DNA of 64,000 nt from NCBI GenBank assembly GCA_015680685.1, contig MNCI01014278.1:171068-235067 (forward strand), written 5' to 3'. Positions 24,801 to 36,000 of the stretch are shown here, piece by piece; the stretch's first letter is position 1, and every line of letters begins with the position of its first letter. The translations under genes were made by a program, and so were the position numbers. This stretch comes from Gnetum montanum (Eukaryota > Streptophyta > Gnetopsida > Gnetales > Gnetaceae). The notes under the pieces were generated by a model. That model worked only from the letters and a program-made list of their open reading frames with translations, was not told where the DNA came from and ran no database searches.

Positions 24801-25690
24801 ATGCACTATAGATAGATTACATGGATGGACATTTCTATCTTTTATGGTTTTAAAAAAAAAAATTAAAAATAATTTCTGCTCTTGAGAATTTATTTAAAGT
24901 TGATAATAGTTTGCATTAAGCTTTTCCTAACATTTTTTGGAAAGATGATAAATTTGTTTTACCTTTTAATTCCAAAGTTGTATATGAGATTAAAACCAAG
25001 AATGATTCTATTCATAAAAAATTCATTAAGGCCTTGAAAATGCAATTATCGTTGCACTTTTGGATGAGGAAAATGGAAGATATTTGGAGTTTCTACCTTC
25101 CTAAAAAATCGTATTTTTTATAATGTCTTACCCATCAAGATCTTCCTAGCAATAGTTAGTCTTCAACATATAAGAATTGTTTTTCCCAATTGTACTCTTT
25201 GTAAAAATGAAGACTCATTTTCTTATGAATTTTTTTCCTTTTTTCTTAGTGTTCTATTGCATATCATGCTTGGAAATGGACATCCAAAATTTACGACTTT
25301 TATCCAAGCATCAATAATATCATTCTTGATAATCAACTTGTTTTGTCTACTTCTTTTCTTTGCATTTGGAAATGTCTTTAGCCACCTGTTCTCTATTCTA
25401 TTTGAAAACTTTAGCGTGCAATCAAATTTCAATAATAAGAGCATAGCTATAACCTTTCTTCAAGAGTTGAATATTAAATTCTTAATGGTATCAATTTTTA
25501 GGGACAACTTTAAGCTAAAAAGCTACCAATAAAAGATGATGAATTAATTTGTTCCTTGCAATATTAATTTCTTTCTATTTTGAAGGCTCAAGGATGATAA
25601 GCTTTCAACTTTCCACTTACAAAATTCTAATTTGACTATATGTTTTGAGGTAAATATTTTTTAAAAAAAATATTTCAAATTCAAACACCC
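21800..25690 (+). mobile_element. Decayed LINE (L1-like), ORF2 remnants with 3' end
   Basis: An endonuclease start is seen at about 21840 (S-[stop]-N-L-[stop]-G-L-S-K-R, normally SWNLRGLSKR), and IIGGDFNMVKSHLNKLNS lies at about 22215-22270. The RT lead-in is at 23200-23300: DHKASRFDGFSIKFFKK. RT motif A lies near 23600 (KLDYYKAYDKIEWSF read across a frame change). A C-terminal zf-RVT-like block lies at 25140-25230 (IRIVFPNCTLCKNEDSFSYE). Stops and shifts are dense. ORF1 was not found. The 3' end at 25600-25690 closes with TTCAAACACCCTCC and shares its last ~60 bases with SINE family 1. Confidence 0.7.
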
Positions 25691-25829
25691 TCCACTATGG
25701 ACCACTAAGCCCTTATACATGATTATAGAAGCATACAAAGGATGGAAACCAAATGAAACCACCACACCTAAGAATATGCAACCTATTCTTATAGTTTACA
25801 AAGCATCAAGCTAACCAATTAAGGGAAGT

Positions 25830-26390
25830 TGTGTCAAATTCCAAAAAATGAATAATACTTAAAAATGAAATTCAAAGTACACAAAATCATTACATCAAAT
25901 CATCAACATAGAAGAGAGAGTTCAAAGAAAAAGCTCAGTGATTTTAGGATGTCTTTTCATATTTTAATCCTTACAACTAATTCTGAAAAGCCTCCCATTT
26001 AGGGTAGAAAAAAGATCCAATCTTGCCCTTATTCAAAAATATCCTCCCAAGTTTCCACTTCTCACTAAAGGGTTTCTTGTTCAAAGAGAAGAAAACTTTC
26101 TCCAAAGACAAATTACAACATCAATCAAAAATAATAAATGAATAACAGAAGAAACCAATGGCTTCACAACTTGGACCTCCAAAATAAAAAGAAATTAATA
26201 CGGCAACAAACAAATTAATTATTCCACTTTCACAAAAAGTTTTATTGCTTGAAATTATTGCAAAATCTTTGAAAATCTAATATTTAAATTCTAAACAAAG
26301 ATCATAGTTACGCATACCAATTAAGCTATTTTGGTGTTCACCAATATAGACTTTTTATTATTTAATGAAATCTTATTTTAAAATATCAAA
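25830..26390 (-). repeat. R1 dispersed repeat, copy 1
   Basis: It aligns by eye with 50200-50680. Shared blocks (plus strand) include AAAATGAATAATA, TTCAAAGTACA, TTTAGGATG, CTCTCC/TCTCTC with AAAGACAAA, and GAAATTAATA with AATTAATT. On the minus strand it ends near TTTTTTGGAATTTGACACAAC. No frame. It may be a LINE 3' region or a short non-autonomous element. Confidence 0.6.
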
Positions 26391-26399
26391 AGAAAAAGT

Positions 26400-26706
26400 C
26401 TTAAATTAAATTGTCAAGTAAAACCTAACTCACTAAAGGAACGTGGATTTTATATTTTAAAAAAAAAAACTAAAATGTACTTTGTTTCATACACCAAAAA
26501 TAAATGTGCCAAGAACTGTTTCCAATAGCAATTACAATACAGTCAATATATCCAAGAAACACTGTAGCACAGTTGCGAGTTCCAGATTCCACCAATTCCT
26601 GTACATAACAAACCATGCTTGTTTCTTCAGAGATGACTCCCTAGGGTCAAGAAATCAACAAAGGTTACATGATGAAAGAGTATCATAAAAGAAGGGGAGG
26701 GATATA
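26400..26706 (-). other. 3' untranslated region of the Rmt2-like gene (probable)
   Basis: Sequence downstream of the TAG at 26709-26707 on the minus strand. It contains no repeat seen elsewhere in the window and ends in an A/T-rich run (AAAATATAAAAT) that could serve polyadenylation. The exact 3' end is not determinable. Confidence 0.4.
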
Positions 26707-27017
26707 CTAAGTTCCAGCAGATTCTTGACAAAAAGGTAAATAATATGTATCCAGTTGCCAATACTTTTGACTAACAGCTTCCCAAACTTTTGCATCTAAA
26801 CAATCTTTAACGGGCAATGGGATAAACTCGGTACTGTAACCTACCTTTGCAAGATCTAATGCAACCAGCTGGCAATAAACCACATGAAAGAATGCATTAT
26901 CACCACAAAGACCATTGAAGAATGAGTAAATGCCTCCAGGCTTAAGTAACTTTGGGAGATTATAATGAAAATTTTTCATGTCTTCATAATACTCTCCATA
27001 GGTATCAAAAAATATAC
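26707..27017 (-). CDS. Rmt2-like exon 3 (C-terminal half of the methyltransferase)
   Basis: The acceptor TCTATTTGCAG ends at 27018 and the exon starts GTATATTTTTTTGATACC, completing the split Gly codon of DGIFFDTYGE. It encodes the motif with the acidic residues facing the substrate in this family (DTYGEYYED), then LKPGGIYSFFNG and FFHVVYCQLVALDLAKVGYS, and the terminal KYWQLDTYYLPFCQESAGT before TAG. The strong match to the expected family end supports the exon although its partner exon lies 19 kb away. Confidence 0.88.
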
Positions 27018-30000
27018 CTGCAAATAGAGAACTAAAAAAGAGTCAAAATATAAAAGAACTTGTTTTGTACATAATTCGATGCAGTAATCTTGGGTTTTCA
27101 TGCAATATTCCCGCAAGAAAATAACAGCCATAGAAATTATTTATAAACAAAAAGCTCATGCGCTTCTTTAATGATGAGCTGCCTACCTGTCACCATCTAA
27201 TCTGCTTCAGTTATGGTGTCAGTGTCAGGATGTTACAAGGTCTACCACCATAATAGGTAGAGGCCAAGGAGTTGCAAGGTCCTTTAGCATAAGAGATGAA
27301 TCATGCATGCCCAACACGGAATTTGGGTCCAGAACCCAGATGGCAAGTTTTGGGTTGAGGCATTTGAAACCAGGTACCATATGAGTCTCAATCCAATAAC
27401 GTGTATATATGCGTATGTGTGTGTGTATAGCTATAGGTATCTAATACTTATAAATATATAGGCAACATACCTATGTGTGTGAATAGATACTCAAAAACTC
27501 ATAATTCTCTCTTTTCTCATATCTCCTTTTATTATTATGCAAATTATTGTGAATCAAATGATTGCTAATTAAAATTCCCAAACCCTCAAGAGTAAAACAT
27601 ATGATTCTACAATGACTGATCATGCTTTCAAGAGTTGAACACAATGAGTGTAATGACTATTTTAGCTTCCCAAGCCCTCCCTAACAGTAGATTTTGCAGT
27701 GGCTGCTCTGCAAAACCTTGCTGACATGAGTTGGGTTTTACTGATTGCTACTTTGCTACTTCAAAAGTGTATTCATTTCTCTCTCATTCTAAATCAAGTC
27801 AAGTTTTTTATGTCAGTTCATTTTATTTCACTCTTACATCACTTCTCATTTTTTCCCTTCTCATTCTTTCTTTCTCAAAATAGTAGAGTGTCTTTGTTAA
27901 CATTGCATGATGTTGTGTCATTGATTCCTTCAATCCAATTAACAAAATAATTGCTATCTTACAAATTATCATGCAAGAATTTCAACTAAATGCATGGATT
28001 ATCTAAACTATATCTTACATGTTTAATTTTTGCAATTTTTCCTTTTTTTTCCATTTTATGTTATCAATTTTTTAAACAAATAAATAATGCAAATCTACAC
28101 ATCCTGGGCATTATCAGCGCTGGACAAACCTAAGTAAGCCTGCATGAACAGAACATGCCACACATGGGATACCAGCCCCAAAATTCATATGGACTTGGGT
28201 CGAGACATGCAGGTTTTAAACTAGTACCATATGGTAAGTTAAAACTTTTTAGCATCTGGTTTGGGCTCAGGCATGGACAGTAGCCAAGCCAGCCCACCTG
28301 AGTTGCTGTCCAACTCATCAGTATAGGGATGTCAGGACATCAAAGCATTAGAAAGCTTGGGAAGTTCTAGGACAACTTTGAAATATTTCTTGATTTTAGA
28401 AAACAAGGTCCTGCATGTGCTGTGGACAGTTACTGGAACTAATATTACATACTTAAATATAAAAAATATAACATTAATAAACTATGAAAGTAGTCTATGT
28501 AAAAGACTATAAATTTTGTGCAAATTTCATAACTCACTCTCACGCATGAACAAGCAAACTAATGAACATGGTGAAAACTAGGGTACATCCCCTTGTGCTT
28601 TTTATAATGTCATGGACATGTCCATCTGTCTAAGATGTCCCAAATGTAAAATATTTTGATAGAACAGATCTCCTTGGAAAACTAGGGACCATCACTTGGA
28701 GTAATAGTAAGGTGCTTGTTTCTCAAGTTGTAAGACCTAGGTTTGAACCAGGGGAAAGGCACTTGAAAGAGGTTAAGCTTTCACTCATCCACTACCCTCC
28801 TAGGATCCCACATTATCAGGATGAGCATTGAGCCTCTGGGTGATGATCCTTTTTAGATCTCCTAGGAAAACTGTAATTAAAATATGAATTACCAACTTTA
28901 CTACATTTCTATCTATACTTAATCAAATATGAATCAACTTTATTCTATATAAATCAGAATAAGAAATATACAACTATTTTTCTACATATCAAAGAGCGAA
29001 AATTGCTAACAAGCAAATAAAAGATAATACATAATGCAATATAAACAGTATCATGATAAGACAACCGCTCAGGTCATGTGTGCTACTCCATGAAAAAAGC
29101 AATGGAATGTTCTTATATTCTCCCCACAAGGAAGAACAGGAAACCAAGTCACCAGTTAAAGTGCTTGACCTTAAATAACCTTCAACACTATGGTTTCAAT
29201 AATTTAATGTGACCCAGCATCCAATCCAAATCACACCTGTTGTCTTCCATTGCCTGTCCTTTGGCCTTATATAAAACAGAACATCAACAAAAAGGCCCAC
29301 TTTCAATCAAGAAAACATCAAATTAACTCTGGTTTGATTCAAGGTGGGTCTAGGATAATTCAACATATAATATCTTCTTTAGTATTAATTTTCTATACCA
29401 TTAGCGTGTCCAATTCAACATCATCTTGCTTGGAGTTGCAGCTCACAGTAACTCCTTGCTTGTCAACCAATAGGTTGCAAATCGCATATTTGTTTGGATT
29501 AAATGTATAGGGGTTTACCATAACACCCTTTCAACCTCTAATAAATTGGCACATGATATCCATATGTTTCGTGCTTGTGTGATCTACCACGTGTTCTTTG
29601 CTAAGTTGATTGGACTTGATTGCAAAAATGGCACTATTATACTGAGCTTCTCTAATTCTAAATCCAGACATGCTGCAATGCCAAGAATTTTCTTGACTAA
29701 AGAATATTTAACAAAGTGAGAAAATACCATTAAATTGGACAGGTAAGTTTTAACTCTATCCTTTCATCATCTGCCTTGCTTTAAATTGTTATTTTCGTTA
29801 AGCTTCCTTTATGATTCTGTAAACATGTTTACCACATACGATGGAAGCCAACTCTTGATTCTTAGAGAGTGACTCCATCTCAAATCTCATGGTGAAATTT
29901 AACACAATAGTAACATCCATACCCACTTAGAGACTTTGCTATTCTATTTGATCCTCAGCATATAGACCAGTCCAGAGGAGCCCAAATAGGTAACTGTTTC

Positions 30001-33000
30001 AGCTTCTGTACTTCCTTGGAAACTTGACAACCTGGCAAGATGGAACATTCTCAACATTTTCAGTTCCATCATTAAGTTTATTTTTAAAAGGATCATCGCC
30101 CAAAGGCTCAATGCTCATTCCACCAAAGCAAGGTCTTGGGAAGAGCCTCAGCAAATAGACAAGTCCAGAGGAGCCCAAATAGTTAACTGTTTCAGCTTCT
30201 TTACTTCTTTGGAAACTTGACAACCTGGCAACATGGAACATTCTCAACATTTTCAGTTCCATCATTAAGTTTATTTTAAAAAGGATCTTCACCCAAAGGC
30301 TCAATGCTCATCCCACCAAAGTAGGGTCTTGTGCAAGGTCTAGGTCACCAACCAGCCGCTGCAAGGGGCCGTTCCAACCGCACTGTTCCACCCTTTGCCA
30401 GAGTTCTTCCTCCGCCTGGAACGCAGCGTAGTCAGGTTCGAATGTCGGCATGACACCCATCGTCACCTCGATCTCGTTCCATGCGTGAAGAGCCTAGGAA
30501 ACCACCAGTAGGGACGGGGGCAACCTGATCTGTTGGAAAACAATGCAATTTCTTGTCTTCCATGCTACCCATAAAAGTAGTGTGGCCTGAGAGTTGCCGG
30601 TGAGGCGCATCGGGGGGTGGCACCAGCTTAGTGCGACGTGGCATGCATGTATGCGTAATCGGAGATGAAATGTTGAACCGTTTCTGGCGCAGCGCCACAC
30701 AGGGGGTAGGTGTCGTCCACATTAAGGCCACATCTACGCAGAAGCGTGCGAACTAGTAACGCGTCATTTCGCAATAACCACAAGAACATTTTGATCTTCT
30801 CGGGGATCCGCCCCCTCCAAATCTGTTGCCAGCCTTACACCTGCGGGTACCTGGCCGCATCAGTTGGCGCGATTCAAGGCCCAACCACCCCTGTGCCTGC
30901 ATCTCATGCGCATGGTGGCACAGCGTCTACCAAGGCCTCAAATCCTGCACCCCCGCCCCCCAACGACAATATTTCACATTCATAACGCGGATCCATTGGG
31001 CCAGTTCCCCATGTGGGCGCATGAAACAGAGCAACAGGCATTGCTGTCCTAGCATCAGCTCATCCTCAAACAACGAGATGCCTAGCCCCCCATGTTACAA
31101 GGGCACGCGACCCGTTCCCAACTCACAAGGTGGATTTTGCACCCCCCCCCCCCCCCCTTTCTACCCCCCGTCCAGACGAAATGCCTGATCTACATGTTGA
31201 TCTTGTAAATGATGGTGTTCAGAGAGGTGGCACCTGCTGCCACAAACCAGGTAATTGCTGTGAGAATCCCCGCTGCCACAACCAATCGCCCCTTCCAAGT
31301 CAAGAAACGATTTGCCCAGTGATCCATCCTCTGTTCGCACACCCCCCCCCCACATCAAAGGAGAAACCAGCGGATGACTGTATGTGGATGCAAAGCTGAA
31401 TAAAACCCTAGTCAAAACCCTTCTGTTGTATAATGGTAGCCAGGGCTTCCCAGTTGAGTGTGTCATACACCTTGGTAATGTCAAGCTTGAAACAGAGCCT
31501 AGGAAAACTCGTATTTCGAAGAGAATGAAACACCTCCTACATGAGGAGAACCTGATCCTGCAGGGTTCAGCCTTGCACAAACCCTGTTTGGTTAACTCCC
31601 ACCAACTTGGGCACAAGCCTATGCACAATCAATTTGGAGAAAACCCAAATCAAAACGTTGCAGACCCCAATAGGATGGAAGTGTTTTGGGTGGTGTGCCT
31701 CTGTTTGCTTCAGGATGCACACAATTCAAGAGCAATTGATCTCCCTTCGAACCTGCCTCTTGGCCAGCATGAGGTTGAAGGCGTCCAGGATATTGGATCC
31801 CACAATATCCATGAAGGTCAGAAAGAACTCAAGACTCCAGTCGTTTGACCAGGCACCTTCCCTCCCAACATGCTGTTGATGGTGGCAACGAGTTCCTGCC
31901 AAAAGAACAAGGTCAGCAACCGTGTGTTGTCTTCTTTGTTCAGCACCTGTGCAATTTGGACTGAAATGGGTTTGGTGGGTTGCTTGGCCCAGATCCTCTC
32001 CCAATATTGAGCCAACTCCCTAGCGACGCTCTGTGGTTCATCAATAATCCCCCTGTCCCAGGTGTGTAAACAACTTGGTTGGCCCCATCCTCATGTCTTA
32101 GCGACGACAAAGAAAAATTTCATTTCTTTGTCCCCTTCTCGGAGCCATCTGACCTGTGATCTTTGTTTCCAATATGTCTCCTCTTCTAAGTGAAGGCCTT
32201 GAAGTTGCCGCAGAATGTTCTGCTCTTGTTCATGTAAGTCCTCCCCAGCCTCCTGTCTGGTCTGGATCTGAATAAGTTTATCCCGGAGTGCCCTGCGACC
32301 CGTCCTAAAAGAGAATTTGTCCTCCACTGTTAGGGCCCGAATGGCCCATTTCAGGCGAAGCAAACCATCCTTAAGGAAGTTCCTAGGGTCTCCCTGGCTT
32401 GGTCGGTAGTCTGCCCAAATGTCCTCAACTAATGGCCTCAACCACAGCTTAGACAACCAAGTTGCCTCAAAACGAAACAGTCGCGAGGTCCGAGACCTTT
32501 CCGGCCCAAGCGAACAAACCAGGGATTGACGATTCGAAATGACCCTTTCTTGTCCCATAACCTACGCAGCAAATCGAAGGAGGTCGAAACTGATGCAGAC
32601 CTGGTCAATTCGGGAAAGGACGCAGTTCGGGCCTTTCCTCCTATTGCTCCAAGTGAACTGGCAATTCCCAATGGGCAGATCCACCAGCAAGTGGACTATC
32701 AGGAAATCCTGAAACTCCTGTGCACCCGTGGGGGAGGGGGGGTGGGGCAGCTCCACCGGATTTTTCCCACAAATGCAAACACTGGTTGAAGTCCCCAACG
32801 ATTACCCATGCCCAGCAGTTTGGCACCAGCATCACCACACGTTCCATCTCTTGCAACCTCTGTTCCCAATTCTACGCCCCATAGAAGTTGGTCAGCCAAA
32901 TCCCCTGGGAGGGGATATGGATGGTCATGGTCCATTGTGAGGTGTCAACCAGCATCATGTCGTAGCGAGCCAAGATAGCAAGACCTCCTACCCGACCCAT

Positions 33001-36000
33001 GCAGGGGTGCACATAGGTTTTCCAACCATCCCAAAGGAGATGGTGAGATTCCATCGCCTGCAATTTGGTTTCTTGGAGGCAAACAATGTCACATTCTTCA
33101 TCCCGGACAATTCTACGCAGAGTATTTCTTTTATAGGGTGTACCCTGTCCCCTACAATTCCAGCTAAAAATCTTCATGTATGCCCAGATGAGCGACGTTG
33201 GTAGACCTCCCAAAGGGTCTGCTGTAACCCCAAATCAATATTCCGTTGAGCTTGTCTAGCCCTGAACCGACTCTCACTCGAGCGTCTGTGGCAACCCTCC
33301 CCCTCTCGCACCACTGGGCAACATCCCAAGTCCTCGGGTGTGGGTTTCTACTCCGGTGGCAGACAGGACTTGGTGCTCCCCCTAACCACGTTCACCCATT
33401 CGCCCAGGGGGGAGTTCTATCCCTAGTGTCATGGGGTCGGCTGATGACGGTGGTGGTGAGGTTTGGGGGGGTCAGTGTCGGTGTTGTGGGCCAATTGTGG
33501 GGGGGTAGGTGAAAGTTGCAGCAGAGATAGGCTTGGTAGAGGGAGGGGGGGAAAGGTTTGTGCGGAGGCAGGGGGCAGTGGTGGGGGTGGGGACTACGAT
33601 CGTGAAGATCATGTGGGGGGGCGCGGGAAAGGCGGGTGAGGGGTTTTTTGGGGGGGTGGCTGGTCTGGCGGTGGGTGCAGTCGGCCCTTATAGCCCATCG
33701 TGACCCAATCCCCACCCTCAAACATATGCTTGGCTTGGTCCTGCAGCCGCACGGGCTGTGTCCTCCGAAACTGGCAATCCTCCTCCTGGTGACCGGGTTT
33801 CCCACAGCATGCACATCCTTCTCCCTTGCCCTCGGGCCTTCGTTCTTCGTTCAAGGCCTAGCTCAACCTCCAAGTTCTCAAACTTGACCTGGAGGTGTTC
33901 CTCCCTACCTAGGAGCTCCAAAATGATTTCTCAGATGAGGTCCTTATCCGATAGCCTTCGCCAAATGCAAAAACGGGTGAAGCCCATCCGCACCATTGAT
34001 TGTGTGACACTGTCGAAAGCAATGAACTCCCCAAAAAAAACCCACCACCTTCTCCAAGAACTCCAGGTTCCACATCTCCTATGGGATCCCAAAAATCCTC
34101 ATCCACACTGGGGCCTTAGCGAACAAGTCTGTCTCGCGGTGCGCCCCTAGGCGCCACGGGGTTAAAGCTAGCCCCCGAGCCCCGTAAAACCACGATCCCC
34201 CTAGCAACACCGAGTCCCTAGCCTGCTGGGACGAAAAGATGAACAGAAGCAAATCCTCAGATAGACTCCGAACTTCCACTTGGCCAACCTTCCAGTGTTC
34301 TTGCACCCACCTATAGATTAACTCCATCCGTATGCAAGCACCTCGGGAAATGAAACGGCCAATGAGGCTCCATTGCATGGTGTGGACTCCCTCCATCGGG
34401 GGCTTGCTGACCCGAAGGCGCAGGGTGTGGTTGGCCTAGGAGTGTGCCTCGATACCCCCACCCGATGCTCACAACCCTTCCCCCCATGCGGTCCTATGTG
34501 GCCCAGATCGAGTCCTCCCCATCGCCTTTGCCCGCCCCCGCATTTGCCTGAAACTCCGCCCCTACGTTCGTCAGACTCTCCTCTCCTATGCCCACCTGCT
34601 GCTATTGCACTCCGGTGCTCGCCTGTTATTCCTGCTGTTCCTTGCCCATTGGAATTTTTCCAAAGATCAAAAATATTTAGATCTCGTGAAAAAATGGGTT
34701 GCCACACATTGGGGGTCTTGTCCTACGAAGGTTCCCTTCTCCAAATTTGAAAATATAAAATCCACCCTGAAAACCATATTCTTAGATCTAAGCATCCACA
34801 AAGTTACAGGATCCCTGGACTATGGCTAAAAGGTCACTGGTTACGGCAAATAGTTGTCTCCATCCATAATGACCCATGCTCAAATCCCTTTGTTCGCACT
34901 TGGCAAGGGGCAACTCTGGCCATTGATTTAAAATAGATAGGCAGGCAAGTCGACACTGCAAGCATTGATTTGAAATGTGCACAGGTCTTGTTAAATAATT
35001 GAAACTTGGCAGTATATGGTTTTGTTCTGGTAAACACTACACATGGTGCCTTGATTTCTTGCTGATCACAGACAAGAATAAAAGGGAAACAAAAAAAGAC
35101 AGAGAGAGTAGTAGCAGTGATCATCAAAACCTGTAATGAAGGTCACCTCTTACACATTCATCCCTTTATGGCATGACCATACAGCTTTGATTGACTGTGC
35201 ATGAAAACAAAGGACATAAGCTTTAAATCTAAAGGGTTTTAGTGTTTGTAAAATAAAAACCTCTAACTCCAGAAGTTCAGCACCCAAAGCAAAATGTGGT
35301 GATCTATTGGCAGAATACACAACAGTATTTGAACATTGTGCCTTTAAGTTATTTCAAGAATTAGATCCTTTATGTTTTTTATTTTCGTTTCAGAAAAAAT
35401 GAAGTATCTGTTTATATTAAAAATTCTCATAAAAAGTACATCAATTCCGAAGAGGCATCCAAACAGGCAAACCTATTACCATAAAAGCAGTGGCACTTAG
35501 AAACCCCATACTGAAAGCCTAGGAATAAACACCTAACCTACAGTGAAAATTTACCAACAATGACAGTCATCATTTTCATTCTGTCACAAATCACAATAAA
35601 ACAATGAACGATAATAACACCTCATTCTATTTGAGTTCTTTCTGATAAAAGTCTTCAACATTAATCCAGCCCAGAGCTCTACGTATGGACTATGACACCA
35701 TATCAGCACAGTATATTTAACCTTAACCCTACTTTCAACGCCTTGACACTGCCAGATACCATTTATCACCTTCCACTCTTGATGAGAGAAAACACTCCAA
35801 AGAGGGATAATTCCTTGCTCTATATCCCAGAGCCAGCAAGTTCAGAAACTCCATTTCATAACTGGCAATAAAAATTACAAATTTGTCCCATTTCATAACA
35901 TTTTAATTATGACTCTCAGAAATTCAATTTTGCTAAGATGAACCAAGAACAATTTATCGTACTAAACTTAACTCCTTGCAATCTTGAAATAATCCTAATC

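Larger units (their letters stand above)
29950..34720 (-). mobile_element. GC-rich LINE (L1-like) in intron 2
   Basis: Minus-strand order is ORF1 (34707-33600), endonuclease (33213-32640), RT (32560-31400), C-terminal part (31140-30640) and a duplicated 3' region carrying the family 2 SINE tail. It is visibly much richer in G+C than its surroundings. Frameshifts occur throughout. The RT palm with the F/YxDD box was not found: sequence jumps from KLDITKVYDTLNWEAL (about 31450) to MGGLGISLFEDELMLG (about 31080) within 400 bp, so a piece is deleted. No target-site duplication was recognised. Confidence 0.75.

Noticed and set aside
31161-31879. Overlapping ~90-155-codon frames on both strands
   Set aside because: Shadows of the broken LINE ORF2; only minus-strand RT text is meaningful.
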